From Gammaproteobacteria bacterium (GTDB lineage: Bacteria > Pseudomonadota > Gammaproteobacteria > Pseudomonadales > Azotimanducaceae), in the NCBI GenBank assembly GCA_030430515.1, contig JAUIKX010000022.1, positions 1-18,890 of the forward strand: a stretch of 18,890 nt of DNA, written 5' to 3'. The notes beneath the pieces are model-generated. The model was not told where the DNA came from, did not search any database, and saw only the letters and a list, made by a program, of their open reading frames with translations. Each line of letters opens with the position of its first letter. Within the stretch, counting starts at the first letter, position 1. A program made the translations under genes and the position numbers. This document shows, one piece after another, positions 8,162 to 15,272 of the stretch.

Positions 8162-8211
8162 GAGGGATGCCCGTCGGGAAGGGAGGGGAGGGAGGAAGCC
8201 GGGCATCCCTC
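8162..8211. repeat. Perfect 12-bp inverted repeat with a G-quadruplex motif in its loop
   Basis: GAGGGATGCCCG (8162-8173) and CGGGCATCCCTC (8200-8211) are perfect inverted repeats. The 26-base loop is purine-rich and contains four G-tracts separated by 2, 1 and 1 bases (8176-8192), a canonical G3+N1-7 quadruplex motif on the plus strand. It lies between the Rieske gene and the regulator. On the minus strand a T5 run (8152-8156 complement) follows the hairpin, so a minus-strand terminator is formally possible, but no minus-strand gene needs one. It could be a copy of a dispersed palindromic repeat. Confidence 0.7.
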
Positions 8212-8231
8212 GAAACTGTCTACGGGAAGAG

Positions 8232-8298
8232 ATGTTACCCGAAGTAACATGAGTTGCAACCTTGGGTAACGCAACGATGTGTTGCGAGTTTGCAACAC
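8232..8298. promoter_or_regulatory. Cluster of nested inverted repeats, probable LysR operator
   Basis: Four perfect palindromes lie within 67 bp. ATGTTAC-N5-GTAACAT (8232-8250) contains a T-N11-A LysR box (T8235, A8247). GTTGCAAC is at 8253-8260. CGCAAC-N5-GTTGCG (8270-8286) overlaps GTGTTGC-N6-GCAACAC (8279-8298). In addition GTTACCC (8234-8240) pairs with GGGTAAC (8264-8270), and GAGTT(T)GCAAC recurs as a direct repeat about 35 bp apart. The cluster ends 27 bp before the regulator's ATG, fitting autoregulation by the LysR protein. No divergent target gene is present. Confidence 0.65.
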
Positions 8299-8325
8299 GG
8301 GTTGGATGGTGTCACTCTTCTGCGC

Positions 8326-9198
8326 ATGGCTTCTTTTCTCAATTGGGATGACTACAAGTTTTTCGTGGCGATCGCCGATGCCGGCTCCGTCCGTGCAGCA
8401 GGTAAAACGCTCGGTGTGAACCCCTCTACTGTCAGCCGACGGCTCGAGCAGTTCGAAAGCCGATTGGGCTTTGGCCTGTTCAAGCGCACTCATCGGGGTC
8501 TCGAACTGACGGCGGACGGGGAGAACATCCTGGTTCAGGTGCGGCGGGTCGCCGATGAGCTGTCAGCGGTGGAAGCGCAGCTGAAGGGGCGGGACCCGAG
8601 AGAGGGCGGTGTGATCCGGCTCGAAGCGCCGGATGCGCTGCTCAGCAGCTTCCTCATGGCAGACCTTCGGCAGTTTGCCGAAGATTATCCGGAAATAACC
8701 CTGAACTTCGTGCCGTCGAGGCGCGGTGCAGATCTGATGCAGCGGGAGGTGGATGTAGCGATCCGCATGACGGATGCGCCGCCGGAGGATCTTGTTGGCC
8801 ATTCGCTCGGCTCCTTCGCCATCGCCGCGTACGGGCTGCCTGACGTCGAGGATTGGGTCGGCTGGACCGGTGGCGGCCCGCTTGAAGCCATCAGCGAGTC
8901 GATCCGGCTGAGAGACTTCCCGGAACATCCGGCACGCCACTGTGCAGGCAACGTCATTTCGCTGCTGGCGGCGGTCAATGCGGGGTTGGGCGTTGCCGCC
9001 CTGCCTTGCGCGCTGGGTGATCAGCAGAGCGCGCTCGTGCGGCTGGGAGGCAAGCCGGTTCTCGGGCCTGAGTTATGGCTGCTGATGCACCCGCAGATGC
9101 GTGGTGCCGCGCGCATTCAGCGCTTGAACGACTGTCTGCGGGAAGTGTTTTCCGTGCGAGTGGATTTACTGCGGGGACGTGGGACAATAAGGGATTGA
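8326..9198 (+). CDS. LysR-family transcriptional regulator
   Basis: DNA-binding regulator of 290 residues, the normal LTTR length. The N-terminal winged helix-turn-helix starts at WDDYKFFVAIADAGSVRAAG and includes the recognition region NPSTVSRRLEQFESRLG, followed by LFKRTHRGLELTADGE. The effector-binding domain follows from about residue 90, with DVAIRM as the usual conserved piece. The ATG at 8326 is chosen because the family motif begins directly after it. An in-frame TTG at 8254 falls inside the palindrome cluster and would add residues unlike the family. No clear ribosome binding site precedes 8326. Target genes and effector are unknown. The next gene starts 23 bp after the stop, so a two-gene unit with the GH78 protein is possible. 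Confidence 0.9.
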   Translation: MASFLNWDDYKFFVAIADAGSVRAAGKTLGVNPSTVSRRLEQFESRLGFGLFKRTHRGLELTADGENILVQVRRVADELSAVEAQLKGRDPREGGVIRLEAPDALLSSFLMADLRQFAEDYPEITLNFVPSRRGADLMQREVDVAIRMTDAPPEDLVGHSLGSFAIAAYGLPDVEDWVGWTGGGPLEAISESIRLRDFPEHPARHCAGNVISLLAAVNAGLGVAALPCALGDQQSALVRLGGKPVLGPELWLLMHPQMRGAARIQRLNDCLREVFSVRVDLLRGRGTIRD

Positions 9199-9209
9199 GC
9201 AGTATCCAT

Positions 9210-9214
9210 AGGAG
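9210..9214 (+). promoter_or_regulatory. Ribosome binding site for the GH78 gene
   Basis: AGGAG lies 7 bases before the GTG at 9222. It decides that start over the long open extension that runs back inside the LysR gene in another frame. Confidence 0.75.
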
Positions 9215-9221
9215 CAGTGTC

Positions 9222-11816
9222 GTGATTGGCGCACCAAACCACCTGGCGGTTGAGAACCAGAGCAGTCCTTTCGGCATTGAGCCTGCCGGTTGCGGCGCCG
9301 ACATTCGCCTGTCCTGGTGGAGTGGTGATGATCGCCCCGCCGAGGTGCAGTCCGCTTACGAAATTCAGGCGGCATCCTCTATGGCACTTCTGCTCGATGA
9401 GCCTGATCTCTGGCATACCGGCCGGGTCAACAGCACCCAGCGTGTAGGTGTGCCGTTCGGCGGCGAGCTGCCTGAGGCCGGGAGCGCGGTTTATTGGCGT
9501 GTGCGCACGTACGACAGCGACGGTGAAGCAGGTGAATGGAGCGATCCGGCGTCATTCACGGTGTGGGATGCATCCTGCCTGGATGACGCGCATTGGATCG
9601 GTGCGCCGCTGCGCGGTAACCGGCTGCACAGTTCGGCTGTGCCGGTTTTCCGGCGGCAGCTGGAAATCGAAGGCGTCGTGCAGTCCAGCCGTCTGGTCAT
9701 TGCTGCTCTGGGTGCAGTGCAGGTTCGCGTGAACGGCGTCATCGTCGAGCCGCTTCGTTTCGGAACGGGATGGACTGACTACGCAGCGAATATCAATGCT
9801 CGCGAGGTGATGCTGGACGAGTATCTGCAGGCCGGTACGAATACCGTTGAAGTGCTGCTCAGCGATGGCTGGTATGCCGGATCCGTAGATGGCATTTCCC
9901 GGCAGCATTACGGTGATCAGGCCGCCTTTGCTGCTCGCCTTGAATGGGCCGCTGGGGAAGATGCGACGCATCACGAGCTGGTGACCGACAACCAATGGCA
10001 GTGGCAGGCGAGCCAACTCCTCTCCAGCGATGTCACCTCCGGCGAGAGTCTGGATGGCCGAGCGCAGCTGCTGCTCGACTGGTCGGATGCACTGGTGCTC
10101 GAAAAACCCGGCGCTCCGGTTCGCTCCCAGCGGGTAACGCCGCTGGCCAGCATGGAGCGGGTTGCTGTCGGGCCTCTGCTCAGGCAGGTGCCGGAGCGGG
10201 CTGCCGGTATGCGTCGATGGGTTGCCGACCTCGGCATGACGCTGTTCGGTCAGCTGCGCATGACCATCGATGCGCAGCCCGGTGATTTCGTGAAGGTTTC
10301 TTACGCATGCGAGCAGAACGAACGGGGTGAGCCGATCTACACGGCAACCGATGACTACACCGCGCACGGTGACGGCGAGGAATCGTTTGAGCCTTTGTTC
10401 TCCATGCATGGGGTGCGCTGGCTGATGGTCGAGGGTGATCTGCCGATCGACGGGATTGTCGAGCTTTCTCTTCAGCAGGTCGGCACCAACCTCTTGCCTG
10501 TGAGCAATTTTCGCTCAGATCATGGCCTGGTCAATCGTTACTACGAGTATTGCCGCAGAACTCTGGACAACATATTGCTCGACGTACCCGTTTCCGGGGT
10601 CAGCCGCAATCAGAGGATCGGGCGCGTGGCCGAAATGGTCCCGTTGACGGGTCTGCTCCCGGATACCTTCGACGTGGCTGCTTATCTGCGCCAATGGTTG
10701 CAGGGGGTCGCGACCTTCGATGGCGATTCTCAGGAGGAAGGTTCGCTTCCTCTGATTTATCCGCCGGTGCGTGAGCCTGTTGCAGAGCCGTCGCCGATCA
10801 GCATTGCGCCGAAACCGGAAGAGCATGCCATTCTGCCGATTCTGGCCGTCGTGCGCGCAACCTGGAGCGCTTACAGGCGCTATGCAGATCGATCGTTGCT
10901 GATGGAGGTTTTCCCGGTCGTGCGTCGTGCGCTGCGCGCCATGGAGGAACAGGCACCCGGGCTCATCTGTCGCGTGGAAGAGGCGGCGGTCGATACGCAT
11001 ACTCCCACAGACCTCGTCGGTACGGCGCTGTTTCACGAGGTGGCCCGGCATGCAACACGCATGGCCGGCGTGCTCGGCCGGCTGGGGGAGATGGAAAATC
11101 TCGATGGTCTGGCGCACCGGATACGCTCTTCGTTCCGGCGCCGTTTCGTTACTCCGGACGGGGCGCTCGTTGGCGATACGGCTACGGCCTGTGTGCTCGG
11201 GTTGTCGCTTGATCTGCTGGAAGGAAACGAACGCCTGATCTGCATGGCTCGCTTGGAGCAGCACATTCAGAACGCTCAGTACCACATGTGTGTGGATCGA
11301 TTCGCAAGCGACCGTCTTCTCGACGTTCTTGCGGAGGAGGATCGCCTGGATCTGGCGTATGCGCTTTTCCTTCAGACCAGCGGCCCATCCTGGTTGAACC
11401 CGCTCATGTCGGGCGAGCGCGCAGGCGCAGACGCCTCCTGGACGACAGCATTGCGTTTCATGTATCGGCATCTCGCCGGTTTGCGTGACGATCCCGATCT
11501 ATCGGAAGAGGGTATCGGCTTTCGGCACGTGCTCATACGGCCCCGGCCGCCGATCGGCCCGCAGTTCCCCGAGGGTCCGCCGCTCAGCGAAGTCACCGCT
11601 CATTACGACTCCGCGCATGGGCGCTACGTGATGAGCTGGCAGGTAACCGATCGCCAGTTTGAGCTGGAGGTGGAAGTGCCCTGCGGATGTCGGGCGCAGG
11701 TGGTTATGCCTGATGGTGTCCGGCATCGTGTTGATGCAGGGCGGCATGAGTTCGTCATGCCGTTTCTCGATGATGACGATGGCATCCCGGTGCTGCAGGA
11801 TTCGTTGAATAACTGA
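9222..11816 (+). CDS. GH78 alpha-L-rhamnosidase-like protein with degenerate active site
   Basis: 864 residues from GTG. The domain order matches bacterial GH78 rhamnosidases: an N-terminal Fn3-like domain (about 20-116, with AYEIQ and YWRVRTYDSDG), a Bac_rhamnosid_N-like beta domain (about 140-300, VRVNG and TNTVEVLLSDGWYAG), a concanavalin-like domain (about 330-430), an (alpha/alpha)6 barrel (about 440-775) and a C-terminal beta domain (GFRHVLIRPRP, then VPCGCRAQVVMPDG). The catalytic segment, in the family DVPTDCPQRDERLGWTGD, reads DVPVSGVSRNQRIGRVAE here (454-471), so the key acids become Ser, Asn/Gln and Glu. The late GATTxWE segment, which holds the general base, reads GADASWTT (735-742), losing the Glu. 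It therefore looks like a pseudo-enzyme or one with changed chemistry. No signal peptide is seen, so it is likely cytoplasmic. Ligand unknown. Confidence 0.78.
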   Translation: MIGAPNHLAVENQSSPFGIEPAGCGADIRLSWWSGDDRPAEVQSAYEIQAASSMALLLDEPDLWHTGRVNSTQRVGVPFGGELPEAGSAVYWRVRTYDSDGEAGEWSDPASFTVWDASCLDDAHWIGAPLRGNRLHSSAVPVFRRQLEIEGVVQSSRLVIAALGAVQVRVNGVIVEPLRFGTGWTDYAANINAREVMLDEYLQAGTNTVEVLLSDGWYAGSVDGISRQHYGDQAAFAARLEWAAGEDATHHELVTDNQWQWQASQLLSSDVTSGESLDGRAQLLLDWSDALVLEKPGAPVRSQRVTPLASMERVAVGPLLRQVPERAAGMRRWVADLGMTLFGQLRMTIDAQPGDFVKVSYACEQNERGEPIYTATDDYTAHGDGEESFEPLFSMHGVRWLMVEGDLPIDGIVELSLQQVGTNLLPVSNFRSDHGLVNRYYEYCRRTLDNILLDVPVSGVSRNQRIGRVAEMVPLTGLLPDTFDVAAYLRQWLQGVATFDGDSQEEGSLPLIYPPVREPVAEPSPISIAPKPEEHAILPILAVVRATWSAYRRYADRSLLMEVFPVVRRALRAMEEQAPGLICRVEEAAVDTHTPTDLVGTALFHEVARHATRMAGVLGRLGEMENLDGLAHRIRSSFRRRFVTPDGALVGDTATACVLGLSLDLLEGNERLICMARLEQHIQNAQYHMCVDRFASDRLLDVLAEEDRLDLAYALFLQTSGPSWLNPLMSGERAGADASWTTALRFMYRHLAGLRDDPDLSEEGIGFRHVLIRPRPPIGPQFPEGPPLSEVTAHYDSAHGRYVMSWQVTDRQFELEVEVPCGCRAQVVMPDGVRHRVDAGRHEFVMPFLDDDDGIPVLQDSLNN

Positions 11817-11838
11817 TCAACGAGAGGGCCGGCACTGG

Positions 11839-12888
11839 CTAGAGATCGCTCAGGAAGCTCAGCGTTGCTTCGGCATTGCCGGTGAAGCGTATGCGCTTCT
11901 GTTTGCGTTCAAGCTGATAGTCGTACATCGGGTCGTAGTACCAGGTCAGCAGTAGCGTGATCCATCGTTCGTGCTCGCCGTTGGCGAACCCAGAATCCAG
12001 AGCGCTGACGATTTCCCCGTGGCGCAAACCGCCGAGGCGATTGCGTATGCGGTTGACCGCTCCGATGTAGAGATCGTGCAGCTCGTCGGCGGTTCGTCTC
12101 TGCAGGCGTTCGTCCACGTATTCCTGGCGTATGTTGGCGACGCGCTGTTCCATGGGGGTTTCCAGCAGAACCACCGGTGCGGACTTCATGGCTGCATGCA
12201 CTGACTCGGGTACAGCGATGCGGCCGATCATGCGGCTTTCGTCTTCCAGCACGATCGCTTCACCCCTCCGGCGCATCAGCTCACAGGCCAGCTGGTTTTC
12301 GAATGTCGCCAGCGTCGGCTGTGCAACATCCTGAGCGCCGAAGGCGGAGCCCCGATGCGCTGCCAGACCTTCCAGATCCACCGCATTGGACAACCGGTGG
12401 ATGAGTAGGGTCTTCCCTGAGCCCGTGCGCCCGGCAAGCACCCACCAACCCCGAGCTTCTGCCTCATTGACCTTCAGCGCCTCAATGCAGGTGCGCCTGA
12501 GTGCTTTGTACCCTCCGGGAACCCGCTCGGGTGCGAGGCCTCGAGCGGCCAGCCACTGAGCCGCGATACCGGAGCGTTCGCCGCCGCGCCAGCAGTACAG
12601 GTAGGCGTCGGGGTTCTTGTCGAGAAAAGACGTCCAGGCCCGGATACGCCGTTGTTTCGTGTCGCCGCTGACCAGCTCGTGGCCAAGGCGACGCGCGGCT
12701 TCTGGGCCTTCGTTTTTGTATGTTGTGCCGACGGCGGCGCGCTCATCGTCATCCAGTATTGGGAGATTGACCGCACCGGGCATGGCCCCCTGAGCGAACT
12801 CCGCTGGAGCGCGCACGTCGATTGCCGGTCGGGCGCTGATGAGCAGGGCCTCCAGCCGCGGCACGTTAGAGGGCAGATCTTGCGGCAT
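11839..12888 (-). CDS. mnmH: tRNA 2-selenouridine/geranyl-2-thiouridine synthase MnmH (SelU)
   Basis: Converts 2-thiouridine at the tRNA wobble position to 2-selenouridine using selenophosphate, through a geranylated intermediate. The 349 residues begin with a rhodanese domain (DVRAPAEFAQGAMPGAVNLP) whose catalytic Cys99 lies in YCWRGGERSG, close to the family's CWRGGMRS. A P-loop domain follows (GRTGSGKT, 153-160). The start ATG lies 5 bp after the stop of the upstream lipoprotein gene and has no clear ribosome binding site, so it probably depends on translation of that gene. It converges with the GH78 gene across 22 bp with no visible terminator. No selD is in the window; the enzyme implies that the organism makes selenophosphate. 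Confidence 0.93.
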   Translation of the reverse strand: MPQDLPSNVPRLEALLISARPAIDVRAPAEFAQGAMPGAVNLPILDDDERAAVGTTYKNEGPEAARRLGHELVSGDTKQRRIRAWTSFLDKNPDAYLYCWRGGERSGIAAQWLAARGLAPERVPGGYKALRRTCIEALKVNEAEARGWWVLAGRTGSGKTLLIHRLSNAVDLEGLAAHRGSAFGAQDVAQPTLATFENQLACELMRRRGEAIVLEDESRMIGRIAVPESVHAAMKSAPVVLLETPMEQRVANIRQEYVDERLQRRTADELHDLYIGAVNRIRNRLGGLRHGEIVSALDSGFANGEHERWITLLLTWYYDPMYDYQLERKQKRIRFTGNAEATLSFLSDL

Positions 12889-12893
12889 CAGAA

Positions 12894-14543
12894 TCAGGGG
12901 GCGCGTTCGATGATGACTTCGCCGGCGCGAAATTTCTCCAGATGGGTTTCGAGAATGCTGAGCACATCTTCTCTGCCCTGGGCTTTCGCGTGTGAAAGGG
13001 CCTGCTCCTGCAGCTCGATGGCGCGCTCGAATTCACCGTTCGCAGCGTGGGTGGCTGCCCAGGTGTCGAGGTATTCCGGCCTCATGCGCGCCTGCTCGTC
13101 CACGTTCATCACCCCGTCCATGATTTTTTTCGCGTACCTGGGCTGGCGAAGCGTTTCGATGTCCGAAACGGCCAACGTCCAGGCAACTTCGTTGGTGATG
13201 TTGGCATCTCCCGGATTGACCTTCACTGCCTGTCTGAACCAATCCAGAGCCCGCTTGGTGTCGGCGGGAACCGCGACGCCGCGTGCGTGCAGGTTGCCCA
13301 GAAGCAGCATGGCTTGGGCGTCTTCGCGTTCTGCATCGGCCCGCAACCACTCATGCACTCGGGCGTCGGCTTCGACATCCGGCGTGGTCATCAGAAAACG
13401 CGCGTATGCGCCGGGCGCCCGGGGGTTGCGCAGCTCGCTGGCGCGGATGAACAGCGCCGCCGCCTGCTCCGGAGATTTTTCGTAATGTTCTCCGCTGTCA
13501 TAAAGCTGCGCCTGGGAAAGGATGGCATCGCTGTGGTCCAGCTTCGCAGCCCGTTCCAGAAGGGCATATCCGGCGTCAGCGTTTTCTTCGCCGTAAACAT
13601 TGCTCAGATAGAGAATGGCCAGCGCATACATGGCATCGCTGGAACCGAGCGCGATGGCATGCACGTAGTTGTCGAGCGCCTCGGAAAGCAGTTGGTCCCG
13701 TTCGTTTTCATCCTCCTCGCTGGTAGAAGCTTCATAGAACATGCGGGCGAGCAGGGTGTTGGCGACCACGTTGCCCGACCGAGATGAGGCTCTCAGCCAG
13801 CCAACTGCGTCTTCCAGCCGGTTGTTGCGTGAAAGCAGCGCCCCGACTGCAGCCTGGGCTGCTGTGTCGGACTGTCTGGCCAGCGAGCTGATCAAGGCAA
13901 AAGGTCTGTTTTCGGTGTCGGTGATCGGTTCCATGTCGTGGGTCATGGCCAGATACATGGGCTCGACGTCGTAGTAGTGCCTGGCGAGCCGGCCTTCTTC
14001 AGGTTTGCCGATGAGCAGCAGCATGAATGGGTGTTCGTCAGAACGCTGGTAGATGCCGCCAACAGGTTCGAGGCCGCTGATCAGAAGGTGGGCGCGGGCT
14101 TCGGATCGGGTCAGCGCTGAGTACGGCGCGTCGGCGGAGGCATCGCTCGGGTCCATGGCTTCGCTGATGGACTCGAGCCATTGACGGTGCGGAGCGGCGG
14201 CATCTTCTGAATCCACGTGTTCGTAGAAGCGAAGCATGGCGAAATGTCCGGTAAGACTGCCGTGGAACTGCTCGAGAATGGCTGAACCGATCGAGCCGAG
14301 CTTGAGCGGTTCGTCCTCCATGATGGCCAGAGCCTGCTCTTCGAGCTCCATCAGCCGGCTGAGCCGCTCCGGGAAGCCGGGGTCTGCCACGAAAGCCCGT
14401 CGGAACTCAGCGGCATCGACCCTCTCACCGGCCCTGACACGCTCATCGAGCTCCATATAGGAGGGTGGCGGAGTGGTCTGGCAGGCCGAAAGCAAGATCA
14501 GGGCTGCGATGATTGGCAGAAAAAGCCGGTAGTGAGTGCGCAT
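12894..14543 (-). CDS. Sel1/TPR-repeat outer-membrane lipoprotein
   Basis: 549 residues starting with a lipoprotein signal: MRTHYRLF, a hydrophobic stretch, and the lipobox LSAC with Cys21. The residue after the Cys is Gln, which favours sorting to the outer membrane. From about residue 225 the protein is made of helical Sel1-like and TPR-like repeats (QAAVGALLSRNNRLEDAVGWL, AMYALAILYLSN, AMLLLGNLHARGVAVPAD, RALDWFRQAVKVNPGDANI). Such repeats normally mediate protein contacts; no catalytic motif is seen and the specific role is unknown. It is the first gene of a unit with mnmH. An extended -10 only 6 bases before the ATG suggests a leaderless or nearly leaderless message. Confidence 0.85.
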   Translation of the reverse strand: MRTHYRLFLPIIAALILLSACQTTPPPSYMELDERVRAGERVDAAEFRRAFVADPGFPERLSRLMELEEQALAIMEDEPLKLGSIGSAILEQFHGSLTGHFAMLRFYEHVDSEDAAAPHRQWLESISEAMDPSDASADAPYSALTRSEARAHLLISGLEPVGGIYQRSDEHPFMLLLIGKPEEGRLARHYYDVEPMYLAMTHDMEPITDTENRPFALISSLARQSDTAAQAAVGALLSRNNRLEDAVGWLRASSRSGNVVANTLLARMFYEASTSEEDENERDQLLSEALDNYVHAIALGSSDAMYALAILYLSNVYGEENADAGYALLERAAKLDHSDAILSQAQLYDSGEHYEKSPEQAAALFIRASELRNPRAPGAYARFLMTTPDVEADARVHEWLRADAEREDAQAMLLLGNLHARGVAVPADTKRALDWFRQAVKVNPGDANITNEVAWTLAVSDIETLRQPRYAKKIMDGVMNVDEQARMRPEYLDTWAATHAANGEFERAIELQEQALSHAKAQGREDVLSILETHLEKFRAGEVIIERAP

Positions 14544-14549
14544 CAGGCG

Positions 14550-14558
14550 TTTATAACA
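14550..14558 (-). promoter_or_regulatory. Extended -10 element of the lipoprotein-mnmH unit
   Basis: On the minus strand the sequence reads TGTTATAAA, a TGn-TATAAA extended -10. It ends 6 bases before the ATG at 14543, so transcription would start at or about the A of the ATG. No ribosome binding site is present in this 6-base gap. Confidence 0.45.
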
Positions 14559-14576
14559 TCCAGGATATCCAGACGG

Positions 14577-14582
14577 TACAAT
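14577..14582 (+). promoter_or_regulatory. Candidate -10 element of msrA
   Basis: TACAAT, five of six bases of consensus, lies 33 bp before the msrA ATG in the short divergent gap. The -35 is not recognisable. The expected transcript would have a leader of about 27 bases containing AGGT just before the ATG. Confidence 0.4.
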
Positions 14583-14615
14583 ATCCGCCTCGGTTTATGC
14601 AGAGTCGCAGGTAAC

Positions 14616-15260
14616 ATGTTCGGCAAGAAAGCAGAAATGCCAACCCCAGAAGCAGCGCTGCCCGGTCGTGCGCAGCAGATGCCGGTGCGTGGCGTGCACG
14701 CGGTCAACGGCCATCCTACGGTTGAACCGTTTCCGGAAGGCATGTCGCAGGCAATCTTCGGCCTTGGTTGTTTCTGGGGTGCGGAGCGAAAGTTCTGGGA
14801 GACGCCAGGCGTATATACCACCGCAGTGGGTTACAGCGCAGGCTTCACGCCCAACCCGTCTTACGAGGAAGTGTGTTCCGGGCTGACCGGCCACAACGAG
14901 GTGGTGCTGGTGGTGTTCGACCCGCAGACCATTTCATACGAAAAGCTGCTCAAAGTGTTCTGGGAAGCGCACAACCCTACTCAGGGTATGCGTCAGGGCA
15001 ACGATGTAGGCACTCAGTACCGCTCGGGGATCTACACCTTCGATGAAGCGCAGGCGGAAACCGCTGAGGCTTCTCGCGCGGAATATCAGAAGGCTCTGAC
15101 ACAGGCCGGCTTCGGCGCGGTTACTACCGAAATCGCTGCTGCCGGGCCGTTCTACTATGCCGAGGACTACCACCAGCAGTACCTGGCCAAGGTGCCCAAT
15201 GGTTACTGCGGATTGGGCGGCACGGGAGTTTCCTGCCCGGTGGGGCTTCTCGAAGCCTGA
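14616..15260 (+). CDS. msrA: Peptide methionine sulfoxide reductase MsrA
   Basis: Reduces methionine-S-sulfoxide in proteins and as the free amino acid, using thioredoxin. The 214 residues have the catalytic Cys52 in GLGCFWGAERKFW and two C-terminal resolving cysteines, C198 and C207, in GYCGLGGTGVSCP. The N-terminus (FGKKAEMPTPEAALPGR, then HAVNGH) matches the long E. coli-type MsrA, so the ATG at 14616 is preferred over an in-frame upstream start at 14532 that would run into the divergent gene. AGGT just upstream is a modest ribosome binding site. The absence of a signal peptide points to a cytoplasmic enzyme. It converges with the metallo-hydrolase gene, 7 bp away. Confidence 0.95.
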   Translation: MFGKKAEMPTPEAALPGRAQQMPVRGVHAVNGHPTVEPFPEGMSQAIFGLGCFWGAERKFWETPGVYTTAVGYSAGFTPNPSYEEVCSGLTGHNEVVLVVFDPQTISYEKLLKVFWEAHNPTQGMRQGNDVGTQYRSGIYTFDEAQAETAEASRAEYQKALTQAGFGAVTTEIAAAGPFYYAEDYHQQYLAKVPNGYCGLGGTGVSCPVGLLEA

Positions 15261-15272
15261 AGTAGGCCTACT
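15261..15272. repeat. 12-bp perfect palindrome between convergent genes
   Basis: AGTAGGCCTACT spans the 7-bp gap between the msrA stop and the stop of the opposing gene, overlapping that gene's end. It is directly preceded by a small GGCTTC-TC-GAAGCC hairpin (15244-15257). There is no T-run, so a bidirectional terminator is doubtful. Confidence 0.35.

Noticed and set aside
8254..8325. N-terminal extension of the LysR protein from a TTG at 8254
   Set aside because: The TTG lies inside a palindrome of the operator cluster and the added residues are unlike the family; the helix-turn-helix domain starts directly after the ATG at 8326.
9075..9221. N-terminal extension of the GH78 protein into the LysR gene
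   Set aside because: It would overlap the LysR coding end in another frame, while GTG 9222 has AGGAG at ideal spacing.
10515..11471. 318-codon minus-strand frame inside the GH78 gene
   Set aside because: No recognisable domain or start signal, and the plus-strand GH78 domains run uninterrupted through it.
14532..14615. Upstream start for MsrA
   Set aside because: It would overlap the divergent lipoprotein start and cover both promoters; the E. coli-like MsrA N-terminus begins at 14616.
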